Below are positions 60,081 to 64,000 of a stretch of 64,000 bases of DNA, in pieces. The position numbers and the translations under genes were made by a program. Location: positions 124,001 to 188,000 of the forward strand of contig NZ_WVTD01000006.1 in NCBI RefSeq assembly GCF_009856825.1, read 5' to 3'. Each line of letters begins with the position of its first letter. The first letter of the stretch is position 1. Origin of the DNA: Novosphingobium silvae (GTDB taxonomy: Bacteria > Pseudomonadota > Alphaproteobacteria > Sphingomonadales > Sphingomonadaceae). A model generated the notes under the pieces. It was not told the DNA's origin. It searched no databases and saw only the letters and a list, made by a program, of their open reading frames with translations.

Positions 60081-61132
60081 TGAAGGCGGCCCTGGGCACG
60101 GTGGCGGCGACGGCGCTGCTCCTGGGCGGATGTGCCACGCCTTACATGAGGGCGGTGGCCGCCGAGAAGACGCAGGTCGCGGCGCTGGAGGAAAGCCTGG
60201 TAGGTGCGCGCTACGTCGCCCTTGGATCCTCCTTCGCGGCAGGGCCGCAACTTCCCCCTGCCAAGCCCAGCTGGCCGGCGCGTTGCGGGCAGAGCCTCAA
60301 CAACTATCCCACGCTTCTTGCCGAACGCTTCGGGATGGTCCTGATCGACCGTACCTGTTCGGGCGCCACGACCGACAATGTGCTTGGCCCCTGGAACGAG
60401 ATCCCGCCGCAGATCTCAAGCGTGACGGCTCAGACGCGGCTCGTCACCGTGACGATCGGCGGCAACGATCTTTCCTACATCGGCAACCTCTTCTCGGCGA
60501 CCTGTGCCTTCAATTCGCGGATCATCGCCGCTTCGGGCGCGAAGACCCGCGCCTGCGGCCCTGTTCGCGTGCCTACAGAGGCGGACTACACGCGCGACGA
60601 GGCGCAGCTGAACGAGATCGCCCGTCGCCTGAAGGCCGCAGCCCCGCAGGCGCGCATCGTCTTCGTGCAGTATCTGACCCCCCTGCCGAAACCCGGAGCC
60701 CTTTGCGCGGCCACCCCCGTGAGCGAAACCGATGCCGCCATCGTGCGGGAGATCGGCCGCCGCTTGGCCGAGATCACCGGCCGGGTCGCACAGGCACACG
60801 GGATCGTCACGGTCGAGATGAACCAGGCATCCGCCACGCATACGCCTTGCGACAAGGAGCCCTGGATGATCGGCTCGCCGCAGGGCTATGACGGCAGGCA
60901 AGGGCTGCAGTGGCACCTCAACAAGGCGGGCATGCAGGCGACGGCAGAGGGCATCGCGTTCTGGCTGATCAAGGCCGGCGTCAGGCCTGCAAAGCCGAGC
61001 GTCACGGTGGAGCCGGGCTCGAATCCCCCGGGGCAACCCGCGACGATCCCCGCTCCGGGAGCACCTAGGCCTGCGGTCCCCGTACCGGGCCCTACTCCCG
61101 ACGCCAGGCCTGCGTCGGGGCCTCGCGGCTGA
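60080..61132 (+). CDS. SGNH/GDSL hydrolase lipoprotein
   Basis: A 350-residue exported esterase-like protein. The signal peptide ends in a lipobox LLGGC, so it is probably lipid-anchored. The SGNH blocks are YVALGSSFAAGP (nucleophile serine, block I), TIGGNDLSY (block III) and a histidine in LQWHLNKAG (block V). The 60-residue tail is Pro/Ala-rich (PGQPATIPAPGAPRPAVP). ATG 60080 overlaps the era stop as TGATG; GTG 60077 is the alternative. Its closest style is the lipase family of secreted SGNH hydrolases; substrate unknown. Confidence 0.88.
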   Translation: MKAALGTVAATALLLGGCATPYMRAVAAEKTQVAALEESLVGARYVALGSSFAAGPQLPPAKPSWPARCGQSLNNYPTLLAERFGMVLIDRTCSGATTDNVLGPWNEIPPQISSVTAQTRLVTVTIGGNDLSYIGNLFSATCAFNSRIIAASGAKTRACGPVRVPTEADYTRDEAQLNEIARRLKAAAPQARIVFVQYLTPLPKPGALCAATPVSETDAAIVREIGRRLAEITGRVAQAHGIVTVEMNQASATHTPCDKEPWMIGSPQGYDGRQGLQWHLNKAGMQATAEGIAFWLIKAGVRPAKPSVTVEPGSNPPGQPATIPAPGAPRPAVPVPGPTPDARPASGPRG

Positions 61133-61251
61133 TCGACTGCAGCGGCCCCTCGAGGCACGGCCACATCTCGCGTCGTATTTCTGCAACCTCGAGGCCGTAA
61201 GCGCCGCCTGAAACGAGCGTCCCTTCGGCCGCGTCGGAGAAAGGGTCGCAG

Positions 61252-62778
61252 ATGGTCGCGCGGATCGCCGCCACAGCGCATCGAGCCGCGCAGGCGACGC
61301 TTGCCCCGGCCGGCCGGCGCAACTGGCCTGCCTCGCTGGGGCTTTACGTGCTGGCGGGCTTTGCCCTGCGGCTCATCATGCTGGGCAAGCCCGCGTTCCA
61401 GTCGGACGAGCAGTTTTATCTCCTCGTCGGCCAGCGCATGGCTTCGGGCGCGATCCCCTATGTCGATATCTGGGATCGCAAGCCATGGGGCCTGTTCGCG
61501 ATCTTCCGCAGCGTCTACGCGCTCCCGATCGATCCGGTGCTCGCCTACCAGATCCTTGGCCTCGCATTCTCCGTCCTGACCGCGCTGGTGATCGAGCGGA
61601 TCGCCCGGTTCATCGCTCCACCTGCGGCGGCCCGCCTTGCTGGGCTGGCCTATCTGGTCTGGCAGCCGGTATTCAACGTCGCGCTCGGCCAGTCCCCGGT
61701 CTTCTACAACTTGCCCGTCGCACTCGCAGCCCTCATGGTTCTGGAGGCGCGCATTCGTGTGAGGAGCCCCGCCCTTGCCCGCCGTGGGCTGGAGGCCATG
61801 CTGCTGGTGGGCCTTGCGATGCAGGTGAAGTACACGGCCATGTTCGAAGGCGTGGTCTTCGGCCTCATGCTGCTGGCGCGTGGGCGCGCGGATGGCTGGA
61901 CTGCCGGTCGCCTCGCCGTGGTCGGCACGGGCTGGGTGGGCGCTGCGCTCGCGCCGACGCTTGCGGTCCTGCTCTGCTACCACTTGGCCGGCCATGGCGA
62001 GGCCTTCGTGCAGGCGAACTTCATCTCCATCCTGGGCCGATCTACCGACATCGGCGAAGCGTTGGTGCGGTTGACCAAGGAAGCCCTGGCTCTACTCCCT
62101 TTCGGGCTCGCGATTTTCCTGGCCCCTCGCTTGATCAGCCCGGCACGGGGAACGCACGGAGCGGTATTGCCAGACCTGCGGCTCTGGGGGCTGGCGGCGC
62201 TTGGCGGATTCCTCATCTTCGGTACCTGGTACGATCACTACCTTGGTCCCGTGCTCGTGCCCCTTTGCGTGCTCGCCGCGCCGGCCCTGGGCCGAACGGC
62301 TGCCGGCGAACGCTGGTTCGGTCAGGTGCTGCTGGGCTTTGGGCTGCTGGGCGGGATCGCCGTCCCGATGGCGCAAGTGGTGGAGCGTGGCACGGCGGCG
62401 CAATTCGCCTCTGCCAGCGATGCAGTCGCGCGCGAACTGCATGGCCGCTGCCTGTTCGTGTATGAAGGCGACAGCGCGCTATACCGCACGACGCAGGCCT
62501 GCATCCCCAGCCGCTTCGCCTATCCCAGCCACCTCAACGCGCTGAACGAGGCACGGGCTCTTGGCACCGACCCGGTGGCCGAAACGCAGCGCGTCCTGAC
62601 AAGCCGCCCCGGAGTGATCGTCACGGCAGAGACAGGCCGGCCGAACCACGTGAACGAGGCGACTCGCGCACTCGTTCGTGACACCGTGCGCAGGCATTAC
62701 CGCAAGTACGCTGTGGTCGCGCTCGGCACCCGCAAGTTCGCCCTGTGGAAGCTTGGGGACGATAACGTCAGGAGGTAG
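61252..62778 (+). CDS. GT-C type glycosyltransferase-like membrane protein
   Basis: A 508-residue polytopic protein of the PMT/ArnT-like GT-C group. The first periplasmic loop has the metal-binding-type sequence KPAFQSDEQFYLLVGQRMASG, then GAIPYVDIWDRKPWGLFAIF, typical of polyprenol-phosphate sugar transferases. About ten helices follow, then a C-terminal soluble domain with YEGDSALYRTTQACIPSRFAYPSHLN. The acceptor is unknown; no glycan genes are adjacent. It is similar in organisation to the GT-C-like protein at 25.9-27.4 kb. Confidence 0.83.
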   Translation: MVARIAATAHRAAQATLAPAGRRNWPASLGLYVLAGFALRLIMLGKPAFQSDEQFYLLVGQRMASGAIPYVDIWDRKPWGLFAIFRSVYALPIDPVLAYQILGLAFSVLTALVIERIARFIAPPAAARLAGLAYLVWQPVFNVALGQSPVFYNLPVALAALMVLEARIRVRSPALARRGLEAMLLVGLAMQVKYTAMFEGVVFGLMLLARGRADGWTAGRLAVVGTGWVGAALAPTLAVLLCYHLAGHGEAFVQANFISILGRSTDIGEALVRLTKEALALLPFGLAIFLAPRLISPARGTHGAVLPDLRLWGLAALGGFLIFGTWYDHYLGPVLVPLCVLAAPALGRTAAGERWFGQVLLGFGLLGGIAVPMAQVVERGTAAQFASASDAVARELHGRCLFVYEGDSALYRTTQACIPSRFAYPSHLNALNEARALGTDPVAETQRVLTSRPGVIVTAETGRPNHVNEATRALVRDTVRRHYRKYAVVALGTRKFALWKLGDDNVRR

Positions 62779-62805
62779 CCTCGGGACTCCGGCTCCGGCC
62801 TCGTC

Positions 62806-62985
62806 CTATCGCGCCTTCGCGATGTTCATCCCGTGCTGGCGCGCGGCATCCTTGGTCGATTCCTCGGTGCGGTTGAGGGCTTTCGCGATCTCCTTGAGAC
62901 CCTTGCCCTTGCCGGCAAGGGTCTGGAGCTTCTGCAGTTCCTCGGGCTTCCAGGGCTGCTTGTGCTTGGCGACCTTGTCGCTCAT
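62806..62985 (-). CDS. Small SANT/HTH-like protein coupled to topA
   Basis: A 59-residue basic protein, MSDKVAKHKQPWKPEELQKL onward. The pattern W.PEEL.KL...G.GLKEIAKALNRTEESTKDAA looks like a three-helix SANT/Myb or homeodomain-like DNA-binding unit, which is inference from the tryptophan and helix spacing. Its ATG overlaps the topA stop as ATGA, so it is translated with topoisomerase I. No exact family recognised. Confidence 0.72.
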   Translation of the reverse strand: MSDKVAKHKQPWKPEELQKLQTLAGKGKGLKEIAKALNRTEESTKDAARQHGMNIAKAR

Positions 62986-64000
62986 TCCGCTGCTTCCTTC
63001 GCCTTGCCGACTTCGGCTTTCTTCGCGCCGGCTTTCTTCGCCGGCGCTTTCTTCACCGCTGCCTTCTTTGCAGGCTCCTTCTTTGCCGGAGCCTTCTTGG
63101 CGGCCGCCTTCTTGGGCGCGGCCTTCTTCTTGCCCTTCGCCGGACCCTTGGCCGCCTTCTCGTCGATCAGGGTGATCGCCTGCTCGGCGGTCAGGTCCTC
63201 GGGCTTTACGTCGCGCGGGAGAGTGGCGTTGGTGGTGCCATCGGAAACGTAGGGGCCATAACGTCCCTCCATCACCTTGATCTCGCCGCCGTTGGTCGGG
63301 TGCGCGCCAAGCAGCTTGATCGGCTCCGCCTTGGCGCGGGCAGCGCCTCCGCGGTTGGCCGCATCCGCAAGCATCGATACGGCCGCGTTCATACCGGTGT
63401 CGAAGACTTCCGCGGTGGAGCGCAGCTTGGCGTACTTGCCGTCATGCGCAAGGTACGGGCCATAACGGCCGATGCTGGCGGTGATGTCCTTGTCCGTCTC
63501 GGGATGCCTGCCGACCGTGCGCGGCAGGCTCAACAGCTTGATCGCCCATTCGAGGGTCAGTTCGTCGATGTCCTTCGGGATCGAGGCGCGCTTGGCTTCC
63601 TTGCCTTCGCCGAGCTGGATGTAAGGCCCGAAGCGGCCGGAACGGCGCGTGATCTCCATGCCCGTTTCCGGATCCTGGCCAAGGCTTTCGTCGTCCCCGC
63701 CGTCACTGGCGCCACCGGGCTGTGCGAACTTGCGAGTGAACTTGCACTCCGGGTAGTTCGAACACGCCACAAAGGCGCCGTATCGCCCTCCGCGCAGGGA
63801 CAGGCGCCCCTGCTCGCACTTGGGGCACAGGCGCGGATCGCTGCCGTCCGCCTTGGGCGGGAACAGGTAGTCGGACAGGAACTCGTCCAGAGCCTCGGTC
63901 ACTTCCGAGGGCTTCTTCTCCATGACTTCGTCGGACTTCGGCTTGAAGTCGCGCCAGAACTGCGAAAGCAGCTCCTTCCACTCCTGCCGCCCGCCCGAGA
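62982..64000 (-). CDS. topA: DNA topoisomerase I, C-terminal part (runs off the window)
   Basis: The C-terminal roughly 338 residues of topoisomerase I, which relaxes negative supercoils. The 5' part, including the catalytic tyrosine, lies beyond position 64000. Visible are the end of the core (QEWKELLSQFWRDFKPKSDEVM), a zinc ribbon CPKCEQGRLS...CSNYPEC, and three repeated GRYGPY modules (FGPYIQLGEG, IGRYGPYLAHDGKYAKL, EGRYGPYVSDGTTNATLP). It ends in a 50-residue Lys/Ala/Pro tail like histone H1 (PKKAAAKKAPAKKEPAKKAA). It overlaps the small SANT-like gene. Confidence 0.95.
   Translation of the reverse strand, partial: SGGRQEWKELLSQFWRDFKPKSDEVMEKKPSEVTEALDEFLSDYLFPPKADGSDPRLCPKCEQGRLSLRGGRYGAFVACSNYPECKFTRKFAQPGGASDGGDDESLGQDPETGMEITRRSGRFGPYIQLGEGKEAKRASIPKDIDELTLEWAIKLLSLPRTVGRHPETDKDITASIGRYGPYLAHDGKYAKLRSTAEVFDTGMNAAVSMLADAANRGGAARAKAEPIKLLGAHPTNGGEIKVMEGRYGPYVSDGTTNATLPRDVKPEDLTAEQAITLIDEKAAKGPAKGKKKAAPKKAAAKKAPAKKEPAKKAAVKKAPAKKAGAKKAEVGKAKEAAE

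Noticed and set aside
61092-61322. Minus-strand 76-codon frame between the SGNH and GT-C genes
   Set aside because: It overlaps the ends of both plus-strand genes, lacks a ribosome site and shows no recognisable domain.

Overview
The window looks like the chromosome of a high-GC alphaproteobacterium of the order Sphingomonadales, most like Novosphingobium or a close relative. This rests on gene content and protein style, not on a database match. It has the dnaX-ybaB-SRP RNA neighbourhood, alphaproteobacterial Lon and AHCY proteins, GFA and M2 peptidase genes typical of sphingomonads, and many GTG starts and ATGA/TGATG overlaps. Nearly everything is core housekeeping DNA. I see no insertion sequence, prophage, CRISPR array or integron. 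The only clearly cassette-like element is a GxxExxY gene at the left edge, bounded by 25-bp inverted repeats.

Layout. 1-4.9 kb: GxxExxY cassette, fabD, an LD-carboxypeptidase divergent from an unusual Mur ligase (murein recycling), and a DUF808 membrane protein. 5.1-8.9 kb: a lone short flagellin gene and a secreted M1 aminopeptidase. 9.1-10.4 kb: ribosomal operon rpsF-rpsR-rplI with promoter and terminator. 10.5-16.4 kb: AMP nucleosidase with a likely leaderless start, a sulfotransferase, an ACE-like M2 peptidase, a coupled GFA protein and hydrolase, and a small orphan. 16.4-25.1 kb: asd, lon (heat-shock-like promoter), ybaB, dnaX, SRP RNA, ahcY and a peroxiredoxin. A perfect palindrome lies between the last two, resembling a methionine-cycle operator. 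25.2-30.7 kb: SDR, polytopic membrane protein, folE overlapping a phospholipase D, and a secreted repeat protein. 30.9-32.3 kb: two identical tRNA-Arg(ACG) genes, a Nudix hydrolase and two Flp-type pilins. 32.3-36.8 kb: a minus-strand run of a 53-aa membrane ORF, a large secreted protein of unknown function, xerD and an M48 protease. 36.9-40.3 kb: aroK-aroB, a POT transporter and a small membrane protein.

The most coherent metabolic unit is the minus-strand run from 50.9 down to 40.3 kb: pccB, thiolase, methylmalonyl-CoA epimerase, methylmalonyl-CoA mutase, bioB, an esterase, pccA, a CsaA-like protein and a thioesterase. Together these convert propionyl-CoA to succinyl-CoA. Biotin synthase, which makes the cofactor carried by PccA, sits inside the run. 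A good sigma-70-type promoter with a 7+7 bp palindrome next to its -35 box precedes pccB.

51-64 kb: glutathione reductase, an RBBP9-type hydrolase with an operator-like palindrome inside its promoter spacer, a lipoprotein S8 protease with a C-terminal barrel-like domain, pgi, the lepB-rnc-era-SGNH hydrolase operon, a GT-C-like glycosyltransferase, a 59-aa protein coupled to topA, and the C-terminal part of topA running off the right edge. Four genes are not easily seen as long open frames: the 53-aa ORF at 36.8 kb, the 59-aa pilin at 32.0 kb, the 59-aa ORF at 62.8 kb and the 58-aa ORF at 40.1 kb.
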